Both the position numbers and the translations under genes were made by a program. From Nematopogon swammerdamellus (Eukaryota; Arthropoda; Insecta; Lepidoptera; Adelidae), in contig OX336340.1 in the NCBI GenBank assembly GCA_946902875.1, positions 603,501-667,500 on the forward strand: 64,000 bases of DNA. Reading direction: 5' to 3'. The notes under the pieces are model-generated. The model did no database searches and had not been told where the DNA came from. It was given only the letters and a program-made list of their open reading frames with translations. Of this stretch, positions 10,660-21,085 are shown piece by piece (the first letter of the stretch is position 1; the number at the start of each line of letters is the position of its first letter).

Positions 10660-11776
10660 AATAAAATCCAACGTCTGCTTTCTGTCTGAGTGTCTGAGTG
10701 TATGTCTGTCTGTCCGCTTATAACTCGAGAACCACTGAACCGATTTTAATAAAAAAAAATCTACGGATAGCTTGATTCTTCCCATCAACTATAGGCTACT
10801 TACTATCACGCTAAATGGCTTATGAGGTTAGCAGTGAAGTGAAATATGAGAGCGGGCGGAGCCGCGGGCACAGCTTGTATAATATATTTTTTTAATTTTT
10901 TCGAGTTTGGAAAAATCAACAGGAATTTACATCTAAAACAACAAGGTAATCCTTACCTTTAATAAAATCCAACGTCTGCTTTCTGTATGTATCTATGTAT
11001 GTCTGTCTGTCCGCTTATAACTCGAGAACCACTGAACAGATTTTAATTTAAAAAAATTCTACGGATAGCTTGATTCTTCCCATCAACTATAGGCTACTTG
11101 CTATCACGCTAAATGGCTTATGAGGTTAGCAGAGAAGTCAAATATGAGAGCGGGCGGAGCCGCGGGCACAGCTTGTATAATATATTTTTTTAATTTTTTC
11201 GAATTTGGAAAAATCAACAGGAATTTACATCTAAAACAACAAGGTAATCCTTACCTTTAATAAAATCCAACGTCTGCTTTCTGTATGTATCTATGTATGT
11301 CTGTCTGTCCGCTTATAACTCGAGAACCACTGAACAGATTTTAATTTAAAAAAATTCTACGGATAGCTTGATTCTTCCCATCAACTATAGGCTACTTGCT
11401 ATCACGCTAAATGGCTTATGAGGTTAGCAGAGAAGTCAAATATGAGAGCGGGCGGAGCCGCGGGCACAGCTTGTATAATATATTTTTTTAATTTTTTCGA
11501 ATTTGGAAAAATCAACAGGAATTTACATCTAAAACAACAAGGTAATCCTTACCTTTAATAAAATCCAACGTCTGCTTTCTGTATGTATCTATGTATGTCT
11601 GTCTGTCCGCTTATAACTCGAGAACCACTGAACAGATTTTAATTTAAAAAAATTCTACGGATAGCTTGATTCTTCCCATCAACTATAGGCTACTTACTAT
11701 CACGCTAAATGGCTTATGAGGTTAGCAGAGAAGTCAAATATGAGAGCGGGCGGAGCCGCGGGCACAGCTAGTACAA
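10660..11776 (+). mobile_element. Four-unit tandem array of a GCTAG|T-ending element (Helitron-like candidate)
   Basis: Units start at about 10660, 10962, 11260 and 11558 (spacing about 300 bp). Each contains TCCAACGTCTGCTTTCTG, CCGCTTATAACTCGAGAACC and GGAGCCGCGGGCACAGC. Units 2-4 are almost identical. The first three end GCTTGT and only the last ends GCTAGT. Single copies at 45630-45830 and 53424-53692 (inverted) also end GCTAGT. A GC-rich 3' end followed by CTAG and T resembles Helitron 3' ends, but the 5' end is not defined and no protein is encoded. Confidence 0.75.
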
Positions 11777-12402
11777 AATAAAATTGGATATGTAAAGACC
11801 CAGCAACATTTTTCACATAGCGAACAACTAAAAACCCGTTCACAAAAGATTACACATTGCATTCCAGCAGACTAGGAGACAACGTATCTCTTCCAGCATC
11901 CCTGCATTCACCTGGAGCGCATCACTCCGATGTTGCATCCGAGTATTAGCTCGCTACTTAGGTGTGAGGCGTGAGTTCTAAGTTCTGAAAACCTTTCGAG
12001 TGGAGACCCACCCGTGCGTCTTCGCAAGAACCGTGCGGAGCTTTTAGCGGCTGACAACGATCTCACTTAAATCTAATAGATGAGCACCTCAGAGCGACAC
12101 GCAATACAAACCACCTTACCGAATTCAGTGTGGCCAATTTTCACTCACGGGATTATTTTCAAAATGTTATAAATTACCTACTATACTTGTTTTTATTAGG
12201 AACAAATGTAATGACTTACTTCCATTAACAGAACGATCTTGTTCAGTTATCAGGCCAAGTGCGAGTCGGACTCGCGCACCGACTTTTCCGTACTACCACA
12301 TAAATTGTCGGTTTTTATTATTGGTTTACTTTAGAGTCGCACTTGCACGTATCTCGCGTATCACTCCATCTATCGGTGATACTTTTGGTTGGTATGACGT
12401 TA
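11777..12402. other. Unassigned sequence with a short GTTCCGTA-family head
   Basis: 12251-12290 is a fragment of the family head (CCAAGTGCGAGTCGGACTC). The remainder is not recognised. Confidence 0.45.
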
Positions 12403-12788
12403 CCCATAGCTGGCTGCTTTGCATAGAAAAAGGTCGTAAGTCGGTGTTGTTTTTTTAATTTAAAAAAATTTATGGTAATAAAATTTCAAATCTACAACAA
12501 TAGTGTTCTGTGCTTATGGTTTAGTTATTTATTAGTGCAATAAAAATTTCGTTTTATTTATTCATTTTTGCGTCAGATGAAAAATATCGAAATTAAATCA
12601 TTTTTTTCATCTGATGCAAAAGTGAATGAATAAAACGAAATTTTTGTTGCACTAATAAATATCTAAACCACAAGCCCAGGACACTATTGTTGTAGATTTT
12701 AAAATTTTATTAGGTACAATTAATTTTTTTAAATTAAAAAACCACACAGACTTATGACCTTTTTCCATGCAAAGCAGCCAGCTATGGG
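12403..12788. mobile_element. 386-bp palindromic (foldback) MITE, TA flanks
   Basis: The two halves are imperfect reverse complements over nearly the whole length, beginning CCCATAGCTGGCTGCTTTGC and ending with its complement. TA flanks both ends (12401-12402, 12789-12790), as for Tc1/mariner-type insertions. No transposase. Confidence 0.8.
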
Positions 12789-12904
12789 TATCCTCTTAAA
12801 TGTTTGAATAATACGGTACACAGCGTTCTTCTGCTAATTATGATACTTGTATGGTAAATTTGTATGTACATATATTATCCTTTATGTTTTAACACTTTTT
12901 TTTT

Positions 12905-13055
12905 TTTTTTAGAATATACACTATATTAACACATATTCTGGGATTTCAATCGGCTACCTATTACGGCTCCAAACATACATCCATCGGACGGACAGACAGA
13001 CCGACGGCGCAGACTTAGTAATAGGCTTCCGTACGGGATACGGAAACCTAAAACA
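12905..13055 (+). repeat. GTTCCGTA-family 3' fragment
   Basis: Contains 'acacatattctg', 'cggctacctattacgg', the GGACAGACAGAC stretch and a final TACGGAAACCTAAAA. Divergent copy. Confidence 0.65.
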
Positions 13056-13109
13056 CATTCCCTCATACACAATCGGATTTTTTCGCAACCCCAAGAATAT
13101 CATATCACA

Positions 13110-13215
13110 CACGATTAATCCCGACAATCGGGGTAAGCAGAGTAATCGGTGTTGTGCTGCAAGAACTCTGGTAAATTACAGCACAACACCGACCACCACC
13201 TTTCGCAAAGTATTC
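13110..13215 (-). mobile_element. Family C element fragment
   Basis: Reverse complement of the family C 3' portion: GATTACTCTGCTTACCCCGA and the GCACAACACCGA block. Truncated on both sides. Confidence 0.7.
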
Positions 13216-13539
13216 GAAAAAGATTCATATTATATAGAACGAATATAACTTTATTTGTAGAGCCATTCGAACGACGAATAACTACGGAAAATGACACAAA
13301 AATGTCAGAGCTCCGCTCATAAGACAAGTTCCCACCTGACAGAAAGAGAGGGGCGTAAGCAGGCGGAGGGAGGGCGTATGCTTGCCTGTCACACCGAGTA
13401 GAACAATTGCCCTCATCTATAGATTTAGGTGAGATCTTTGGTGGCAGGTGTGCATTCACACTCACACCCACTGTCTATCCCTGCAGTTACCAACGTAATA
13501 GAATAGGAAAGATGTACATCCTTAGTCTTTTTATATGGC
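13216..13539. other. Unassigned intergenic sequence
   Basis: An open minus-strand frame overlaps here but begins inside the family C fragment and has no recognisable domain. Confidence 0.4.
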
Positions 13540-14165
13540 GTATTAAACAATCCTGACGCTCCCGACTACCTTCGTTCTCGCATCCTCCCCCTATCCTCTC
13601 ACGGCCTTCTTCTCCGCTCTAGTGATGATAACATCCTAGGGATTCCGCGTCACGCTTCTGGTTTCTACACCGATTCATTTACTGTCCATTCTGCTCGTCT
13701 ATGGAACCCGCTGCCGCACTACGTCCGTCACTCCTAAACCACAGAATAGAAAAGAGTCCCAAACTTTAAATTCTTTTAAAAAATCATTGAAGAAATTCTA
13801 ATTTAACTAATTTTCCTTATTTTTATTTTATATTATTAACTTGTGGATTAGTATAGTATAGTATGTATTATTTGTATGTAGTATCTATGTTCTATACATT
13901 GTATGTATGTTTGTATTTTATGTATTGTAATAATAGGTGTGTATGTAGGTATATTCATCATAAAAATAAAACACTTATTCCTCCTCCTTTCGCTTGCACT
14001 ACCCATACATCTTTCTCTGTATTTTATTCCTCATCACCCAAAGGTTGACTGGAAGAAATCACTTGCAGTGATAAGTCTGCATTTGCGCACTCCTGTATTG
14101 CTTGTTTCTTGTCGTGTACTGTTCTTCTTTCCATTGTGTGCAATAAAGAGTTTCTATTCTATACA
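13540..14165 (+). mobile_element. CR1-like LINE 3' end with ORF C-terminus
   Basis: 13545-13736 translates to the C-terminal end of a CR1/Jockey-like reverse-transcriptase ORF (FTVHSARLWNPLP, the WNxLP motif common to these ends). A stop follows, then a remnant reading SFKKSLKKF. The 3' UTR continues to 'gcaataaagagtttctattcta'. The same UTR is inverted at 7334-7700. Confidence 0.78.
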
Positions 14166-14312
14166 TACGAGATGGACATACTTATGGTGTTCGTACCCCT
14201 TTACGTACGCCGCCGGAGCTTTCAACAGTAATTTAATGTGTAATTTGTGTGGTGGGCTAACACCACGGGTGGGTGCAGTGGGAAGTAGCCAACAATGTCA
14301 GATTTCATATAA

Positions 14313-14662
14313 AAACCGGCCAAGTGCGAGTCGAACTCGCGCACCGAGGGTTCCGTATCGCCATGTCATGGTCAGCGCCACGCACGCCATCTATGGATTA
14401 GTTAAAATGCTTCATACTTTTCGGTAGATGGCGCGCATACACTTTTTAGTTTCTTGTATGGGGACGCCCGTGAATTTTTTACTATTTCTTTTTTTTTATT
14501 TGTTGTTATATCGGCCATAGTAACACATATTCTGTGAAGATTTCAACGGGCTACCTATTACGGTTCAAGAGATACAGCCCTCCTCGGACAGACAGACAGA
14601 CAGACAGACGGCGGCGTAGGCTTAGTAATAGGGTCCCGTACGACGAATACGGAACCCTAAAA
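14313..14662 (+). repeat. GTTCCGTA-family interspersed repeat, full length
   Basis: Runs from CGGCCAAGTGCGAGTCG, through CACCGAGGGTTCCGTAT and the (GACA)n stretch, to ATACGGAACCCTAAAAA. The inner AGGGTTCCGTA and the end TACGGAACCCT are inverted copies of each other. Other long copies: 41372, 42361, 43409 (inverted) and 31515 (inverted). Transposition class unknown. Confidence 0.85.
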
Positions 14663-15478
14663 AAAGAAATACTATGGAATATGCGTATAATATGGAATAT
14701 GGTAAAAGGCGACAACTTCAAATAGCATCGGTCTAATTTTAGGTCTAGTGCGCACGCGGATAAAATCTCAATGCTGATAATCGCAACACAATGAAACGAT
14801 CGAATTTCAGTCTTACCGCCTAGACAATAAAGCTCAAAATCGTTCACTTAGTGTTGCATCCTTTCACTGCGATCTAAGATGGGGACTACGCGTGTTAGAG
14901 CAAAATGGGTTAGATTTATGGATCCATTTGCGTGCCTGTAGTGTAGCGAGTAGTGTTCTCGTTTGATTTAATGCAGCATTTAGTTGAAAGATGTCGCGTG
15001 AGGGCTACACTATATCCCAGTTGGGTTTGGAAAGTACTGCAATTCACCTTTAAGTGTTTTTGAGTTTAAGGGAGTGCGCAGACGAGCAACTGTCCGACGA
15101 CTTGATTATTCATTATCCACGATTATTCTCTCTCTCACTCTGCAGGCAGTGCGCGCTCAGGAACAAACGAGAAGAAAACGAGTTGGCCAACTAAAACCGA
15201 CGGCCGCTGTAGGTGAAGAAGTCGGCGGTCGGTCCCAACTACAGAGAGTGTGCACACGGAGCCGATCCGATTTTTAAGCTGGGACCACGCCCCCAACTTT
15301 AAAAAAAAACTGTACAACTACCTAGCCGCTACTGGCCGACTCAACTCAATCGCCGCGCGACTCATTTTATAGCACTTCCACAATTAAGACTAATGTAACG
15401 ACACCATATATATTACCATAAAATTCATCAAGCCGTTTAGGCTACGGCGAGTACACTACACTACACTAGAAAAAATTT
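14663..15478. other. Unassigned intergenic sequence
   Basis: No repeat copy, RNA gene or domain-bearing frame recognised. Confidence 0.4.
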
Positions 15479-15845
15479 ACACTACTTTTTGCATCGCGTA
15501 GTCGGGTAACAAAATGTTCACTATTACCTATATTCAATTTAAATTAAATTAACGAAAGCTGTATACCGGGTCCTTCAAGAGGGGCATGGCATTCGCAACA
15601 CTCGCATGCGACTGAATGTCCATGGGCGTCGTTAGACACCTAATGGGTCCACCCATTTACACTAATTTTTGCATCGCGTAGTCGGGTAACAAAATGTTCA
15701 CTATTACCTATATTCAATTTAAATTAAATTAACGAAAGCTGTAAACCGGGTCCTTCAAGAGGGGCATGGCATTCGCAACACTCGCATGCGACTGAATGTC
15801 CATGGGCGTCGTTAGACACCTAATGGGTGGATAAGCGCCACATTT
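15479..15845. repeat. 180-bp direct tandem duplication
   Basis: 15479-15647 is repeated with few changes at 15659-15827, a period of 180 bp (GCATCGCGTAGTCGGGTAAC at 15491 and 15671). The segment CAAGAGGGGCATGGCATTCG and its neighbours also match 61030-61160 in reverse, so the unit contains a piece of an older interspersed repeat. Confidence 0.92.
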
Positions 15846-15887
15846 CGAGCTTTCAATAAAAAAAAAAAACCAATACTCGTAGAATAG

Positions 15888-15987
15888 ACGGCACGTAACT
15901 TGGCCTCTGTGCGAGAGGGACGGCGTTATACGCATGCGATCGTTGGTATAACGCTGTCCCGCTCGCACAGAGGCCAAGTTACGTGCC
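15888..15987. repeat. 42-bp inverted repeat, short loop
   Basis: GGCACGTAACTTGGCCTCTG (from about 15889) is inverted at the far end. Arms about 15888-15929 and 15946-15987 with a few mismatches; the loop is about 16 nt. Confidence 0.88.
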
Positions 15988-16047
15988 GGGGAGTATACCG
16001 TACACGCAGTGACAAGGGAATAGCTAATAAACAACATATAACATTTA

Positions 16048-17229
16048 TGGGCTGAAAGGCTCGATGGTTTTGGGGAATCGCTGGCGGTCGCTCTGGACAT
16101 ATCCAAAGCATTCGATCGCGTCTGGCACCGGGGACTCTTAAGCAAGCTTCCGGCCTACGGTGTCCCTACAAAACTGTGCACCTGGATCTCCAGCTTTTTG
16201 AGTGGCCGGTCGATATTTGTCACCCTAGATGGTGCCTGCTCGGCCGACTACTCAATCAATGCTGGTGTTCCACAAGGATCCGTGCTGTCGCCTACGCTGT
16301 TTTTATTGTTCATCAACGACATGCTCTCGCTCGGCGAAATACACTGTTACGCGGACGACAGCACGGTGCACGAAGGGTTCATCAAGGACTGGAAGGGTAG
16401 AGAGGCCTCAGCAGCAAACGCGAGACGCGAAACTGTTGCTCGGGTTGACCAGGTTCTCGAAAAAGTATCCTCTTGGGGGAAGAAGAACTTGGTCAACTTC
16501 AACGTAGCCAAGACGCAAGCTTGTGCCTTCTCTACTAAGGCTGATCCGTTTCCTCTCCAAGCCACTTTTCAGGGCAGCCAAGTCCCCAACGATGGTAGTC
16601 TGGGCGTCCTGGGTATGGAGGTGTCCAGGGACGTTGGGTTTCGATCGTTCATAGAGTCCAAGGCGAAACTAGCGTCTCGAAAATTAGGAGTCCTTTACCG
16701 CTGTCGGCGATTTTTCACGCCGGTCCAACTGCTTACACTCTACAAAGCACAAGTAAGACCGGTGATGGAATATTGCAGTCATCTTTGGGAGGGTTCCCCT
16801 GAGTACCTTCTTTCAGCCTTGGATTCTATTCAGCGACGAGCCATTCGCCTCATTGGTGACTCCGTACTCACAAAGGACCTTCAACCTCTAAAGCACAGAC
16901 GTATCGTTGGGTCATTGAGCCTGTTTTATCGGTACTACTATGGCCGCTGCTCTGACGAACTTGCTTCCCTTATCCCTCCTCCTCCTGTTCGCCTTCGCCA
17001 AACCCGCCATACTCTCGCGGAACACCCGTTTGTAGTCGACAGAAGAGTTCTTCGAACTGCACGATTCTCTAAATCGTTCTTGTGCCGCACTGCAAAGGTG
17101 TGGAACGGGCTCCCAGGAAATATCTTCCCCCACTCCTACAATCCACAGATCTTCAAATCGCGGGTTAATAGCCTTTCCCCAGCAACATTAGTCCACCTCC
17201 AAGCCGGACTGGCACCTCCTCGGGGGTGA
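16048..17229 (+). pseudogene. LINE reverse transcriptase, C-terminal two thirds
   Basis: An open frame of about 390 codons. Motif A reads ALDISKAFDRVWH, before the first in-frame Met at 16198. Counting from that Met, motif B GVPQGSVLSP is at residues 23-32 and the catalytic motif C YADD at 51-54. A Jockey/CR1-like C-terminus follows, with the WNGLP motif near the end. No stop interrupts this part, so the insertion is fairly young. The endonuclease and the start of the reverse-transcriptase domain are missing, so it is not autonomous. Confidence 0.87.
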
Positions 17230-17283
17230 AATTGGCTGCGCCTGAGGTTGCGACCTCGGACAGAGCCACCCAGTTCGGTAGCA

Positions 17284-17320
<37 letters not shown>
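16048..17320 (+). mobile_element. 5'-truncated Jockey/CR1-like LINE with poly-A
   Basis: The homologous reading frame starts abruptly near 16048, runs to a stop at 17229, and is followed by a short UTR with GCAATAAA and a poly-A tract of about 35 bases (17287-17320). This is typical of a 5'-truncated non-LTR insertion. I could not identify a clear target-site duplication. Confidence 0.85.
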
Positions 17321-17324
<4 letters not shown>

Positions 17325-17424
17325 TAAACACCTCGCCCCACAACAGATCCGCTCGTCTGAACAGCAGCCAGTCCACCTCACAGTAATTGCAATCAATTTG
17401 TTAAATTTAACGCAACACACCCTC

Positions 17425-17600
17425 TCCCCCCCCCCCCCCCCCCAACCTCCACCCTCTCCGCTCCCCTGCCCTAGCACCTCTCCCCCCCGCAGCCACCGTC
17501 GTCGCCGCGCCGTTGGGCTCAATTATTTGGTAAATTAATGTTGCGGTCTAGGTGCACACAGCACCCCCCCCCCCCCCCCCCCTCCTCCCCTTTCCCACCC
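17425..17600. repeat. Poly-C and C-rich low complexity
   Basis: Two long C runs (about 17430 and 17563) within a C-rich, CCG-repeat segment. Proline-rich translations here are trivial. Confidence 0.8.
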
Positions 17601-17654
17601 GCCGCCGCCGCCGACCGGAAGGTAGAACATACAGGCCGCTCCGATTTATGCAAT

Positions 17655-17912
17655 TTTTTTTATATTTTTTTTATGTATTCCGATATGGGTGGCTGGGTCG
17701 GAGGGGCCAAAGCGCACGCTCCAATCAGCCAATATCATCTCGAGAAGATAGGTAGGTGCCATACCGGAGACTTCCCTGGATTGCTGGCTATACTGGATTA
17801 GAGGTGAACTCAACCGAGGCTGCTATGCGGTCATCTTACATTCAGTACCGTGGTATCAATCCAGTCGGCTACAATTCGAGCCTACCACCTAGAAAGGGGC
17901 AAGGGATCAGAT
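17655..17912 (-). mobile_element. tRNA-headed SINE, 5'-truncated
   Basis: Carries the family body on the minus strand (GCCGACTGGATTGATACCAC, CCAGCAATCCAGGGAAGTC, CTCCGACCCAGCCACCCATA) with its T-run at the low-coordinate end. It stops before the tRNA-like head. Confidence 0.85.
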
Positions 17913-18081
17913 CCAGAAAAAGTACAAAATTAAGGGCGGTCCCCATACAAGAAACGTAATTTTTTTCAACGTTTGCTTTTTTACTCATTCGTAAAAACGG
18001 TAATAAATGCGTCAAACTTGCTGTGGTTATAGTGCAAACTCTAAAGTATAACATCAAATAATAAACACCGGCTAATTAGGT

Positions 18082-18136
18082 GTTGGTATGGAACCCTCGG
18101 TGCGCGAGTACGACTCGCACTTGGCCGGTTTTTTAT
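18082..18136 (-). repeat. GTTCCGTA-family head fragment
   Basis: Reverse complement of CCGGCCAAGTGCGAGTCG and the GAGGGTTCC block. Only the head remains. Confidence 0.75.
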
Positions 18137-18273
18137 TTTAATTTCGCACTACCCTTGTACCTTATTAGGTTACCTACTTAATAATAACGACATTCTACTT
18201 TTTAATTCGTTGGTTATGAGACTTAAGTGGAATTGTATGTAATATAAGGAAAAATAATAAAAAATATACATAT

Positions 18274-18712
18274 GTCAGCCTCGATAGCTCAGTGGTGCAG
18301 ACAGTCAACTGTCAGCCTCGATAGCTCAGTGGTGCAGACAGTCAACTGTCGCTATTGAATGTTAAGCAACGCTGGGTGCGGTCAGTACTTGGATGGGTGA
18401 CCGCTGACCGTTGGAGGCTGACCGAGGTTCGGATTCCTCGTAAAACTGTAGGTCCCTTCCCTCCTAATCTTACTTGGTGGTAGGGTTTAACCCGCCCGGG
18501 TTGGTACCACCGCACTGAATGAAACGTCGGTCTAAACGGCTATGAATATAGTTTGTGTTTTCCGACCAGTTCAGTGTAGCCGGCACGATCAAAGGGGGAA
18601 GCACTGACATGGCACCTAGTTCACCCGGTGTTATGGGCTGACATCACGGACGTTGTAGGTGATGTAGCCAACCGTGTCAGTTTCCATAAAAAAAAAAAAA
18701 AAAAAAAAAAAT
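18274..18712 (+). mobile_element. SINE with tRNA/5S composite head, full length
   Basis: The A-box-like TAGCTCAGTGGT (18322-18333) is followed by a 5S-rRNA-like core (18362-18402, GTACTTGGATGGGTGACCGC) and then B-box-like GGTTCGGATTCC (18426-18437). The 5' GTCAGCCTC can pair with GAGGCTGAC at 18414-18422, as 5S helix I does. The shared body follows, from GTAAAACTGTAGGTCCC through GGTGGTAGGG to CAGTTTCCATA plus poly-A. The first 37 bp are tandemly duplicated (18274-18310 and 18311-18347). Other copies: 7723, 36095, 39085 and 63707. Confidence 0.92.
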
Positions 18713-19077
18713 ATACAATAATGACCTTCAATAAATAGGTTTTCCGAAAATAGTGTTACTCAAGACTTACTATTCCGAAGGCACAGTGTCGCGTTGGGAA
18801 ATTTCCTGTAACACAAATTTAGTTTACCCGTAAAATAGCTAGACCATTCCTTTGTGTGGTCTAACCTTATTCTGAAAATACTCCGAAATAAAAACGGAGA
18901 TATAGCGGGAGAGGAGAGCGCGAGCGACATTTTCCAAAATAATATCCACTCATACAATTTGGATAAATACTCATAAATCATTCATAGCAGCTACGTGTAA
19001 TATTCCGCTGGTTGCACTCGTAACAAACAGAAATAAACCTACTTCGTGTTGTGTTCAGGTTATGTTATGTCTGCTGG
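18713..19077. other. Unassigned intergenic sequence
   Basis: Nothing recognised between the SINE poly-A and the next repeat fragment. Confidence 0.4.
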
Positions 19078-19122
19078 TTAGGGTTCCGTATCCGTCGTAC
19101 GGGACCCTATTACTAAGCCTAG
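19078..19122 (-). repeat. GTTCCGTA-family 3' end fragment
   Basis: Reverse complement of CTTAGTAATAGGGTCCCGTA and GATACGGAACCCTAA. Abuts the LINE fragment that follows. Confidence 0.7.
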
Positions 19123-19426
19123 TACTCAATAAGGTGCGACGGTACTTTACGCCGGGCCAAAGGCTGCTTTTGTACAAATCGCAGATTAGGTCCTGCTTGG
19201 AGTACGCTCGCACTTGTGGAATGGCTCAGGTAAATACCAGCTTGCGCCTCAGAACTCGTTCCTGCGTCGAGCCGTGCGACTAGTGGGTGACCCCGAAGTG
19301 TCCCGCGATCTACAACCACTGCAACTTCGTAGAAATATCGAAGCCCTAAGTGTGTTCTATCGCTTATTTCATGGGGCGTACTCGGAGGAGCTATTTCACG
19401 CCATCCCGCAGTCTTCTTTCCATCTT
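19123..19426 (+). pseudogene. Jockey/CR1-like LINE reverse transcriptase remnant
   Basis: Translates, with one frameshift near 19215-19260, to LINE C-terminal motifs: RRYFTPGQRLLLYKSQIRS, FLRRAVRLVGDPEVSRDLQP and LSVFYRLFHGAYSEEL. It aligns by eye to the matching part of the LINE at 16048-17229 (RRFFTPVQLLTLYKAQVRP, LSLFYRYYYGRCSDEL), so it is a diverged relative. Truncated at both ends. Confidence 0.82.
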
Positions 19427-19650
19427 AGCACAACGCGCACTGGGCAGATACTTATTGCATCCCTACACGTTACAGCGGATGCGTACCAATCGGTCCTGCA
19501 GATCTCTCCCAGAGAACTGATAACTTCTTCTGATCAAGAAATGCACTTAATACTCGAAAGGAGAAAGAAGTTGGTGCACGCCAACGGGGATCGAACCTAC
19601 GATTTTGTCTCTTGATCAAGTGTTGCCTACTGAAATAAAATTTGCTACAT
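19427..19650 (-). mobile_element. Family D, tRNA-related SINE candidate
   Basis: On the minus strand, B-box GGTTCGATCC (19588-19597) sits in a T-arm-like context after 'cttgatcaagagacaaaatc'. The body follows, with 'ttcttTctcctttcgagtatt' and 'agatctgcaggaccgattgg'. The body recurs at 20236-20350 (minus) and in part at 63495-63540 (plus). It is fused in frame to the LINE remnant beside it only by chance. Confidence 0.55.
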
Positions 19651-20087
19651 CACTACTAACACACCATGTATTAAGGGTAACGCTCGCCCACTGTAGGATA
19701 ATGTAGTAATGTAGGTAATAGTCGAAGGGGAACCCGTCCTTTATTGCCCTAAATAAAAGGTAAAGGCGACGCTTTTGTAAAGCAAGGGTAATAATCGGCG
19801 GGCAATTTTGGAGGCAATTAACAGGAATTAATAGTTTGGGCAATAGTGGTGTAATGAAAATGTTTATGTTGATGAATTGGGGAGGTGTATTAACTTGTAA
19901 ATTGGTATTCTGTTACACCATAAAGATTATTAACCGGTCATATATCCAGTGGTGTTGAGTACAGACCATTAGGTGGTCTCCAATGATGGTGAGGAGTAAA
20001 CACCCTACCTATGTCATACTCTATTGTTGGCGTAGAACAGAAATGATAGTGACGCTGCAACTCTTCCCGTGTATGTAAATGACTAGA
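19651..20087. other. Unassigned intergenic sequence
   Basis: No repeat copy or recognisable coding content. Confidence 0.4.
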
Positions 20088-20165
20088 ATAAGGAACAAGA
20101 TGCCGTGCTAAGGGGCAGCCTAGCCAACTGTCGCCTGGGCACGGTCCTTCCACAGTCATGTAGTA
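20088..20165 (+). mobile_element. Family C element fragment
   Basis: AACAAGATGCCGTGCTAAGG through GGCACGGTCCTTCCACAG matches the family C body; truncated on both sides. Confidence 0.65.
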
Positions 20166-20235
20166 AGTAGTTGAAATGGAATGAAAATATGATGTATTGC
20201 TCATTAAAAACATTTGCCCTGCCCAATTCACACAA

Positions 20236-20350
20236 TGCGCACTGGGCAAGGATTGCCATTGAATCGGTTTTGCAGATCTCTCAAGAACTGGTAAATTCTT
20301 CTGTTCAAGAAATTGACTTAATATTCGAAAGGAGAAAGAAGTTGGTGTAC
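20236..20350 (-). mobile_element. Family D SINE body fragment
   Basis: Matches 19427-19585: 'gcgcactgggca', 'ttttgcagatctctc' and 'gaaaggagaaagaagttggt'. The tRNA-like head is missing. Confidence 0.6.
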
Positions 20351-21085
20351 GCCAAATTGTCATTGTTCTTAAAACCTTACAAGCATTATCCACCATTCAT
20401 GCCTTGGATCTATTGGAGTATCTTGTATATGGGATCATTTTGTTCTAAAACCTAAAAACATTCTCTACCAGTCATGCCTCGGATCTACTGGAGTATTTTA
20501 TGTATGGAATAATCTTGTTCTAAAAGTTTGTTGAATTCACTCGAGCACAGATTAAATAATGAGCCGGGTGCAAATCATTTCGAAACTGGCATTTTCTGTA
20601 GTTCTGTGTCTGTCAAAATAAATTAAGTCATTCCACTTTTATGAACGCATCATTTCCCGCCAACATAAGAATGAAATGGACAAAATTATTGTCCAAAAAA
20701 ATTTGTATTTTCTATCACTATAACGTCCTCCGTCGTCCCAGCTGAGAAAGAAGTAATATTTCACTAGCAAGAGGTCTGCGTTAGCATCGCACGAAAGGAA
20801 AGAAAAATGCGCCTCGTAACCGGCGAGTCTCCTCAGAATTATGATGGGAGATAAAACAGGCAGAACTGCACCTTAATCCGGGGGAATATGGTCGAAAATA
20901 GAAAATGTGTTGAGAGGAAATTGTTACGGAAGAAAATTGTGTTTCCTCTCCATTGTTGTTGTTGAATAATGCGTGCGCTCGAAAACATTTAGAACAAATG
21001 TTGCCGCAGCTCGGCCGCGACGTCTGAGTCCGGGGTTGCCAGCGTTCCTCTGGTTCATTCCCGGACAAAAAAGTAGCAGGAGCAT
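20351..21085. other. Unassigned intergenic sequence
   Basis: A short internal duplication is visible (TGCCTCGGATCTACTGGAGT near 20475 resembles 20400). No gene recognised. Confidence 0.4.

Noticed and set aside
10660..11776. CRISPR-like or LTR interpretation of the direct repeats
   Set aside because: Units are about 300 bp, contiguous and near identical with no variable spacers, and no coding region lies between them; the genome is eukaryotic.
18362..18402. Genuine 5S rRNA gene
   Set aside because: Only the internal control region resembles 5S; it is embedded in a dispersed element with poly-A end and several diverged copies.
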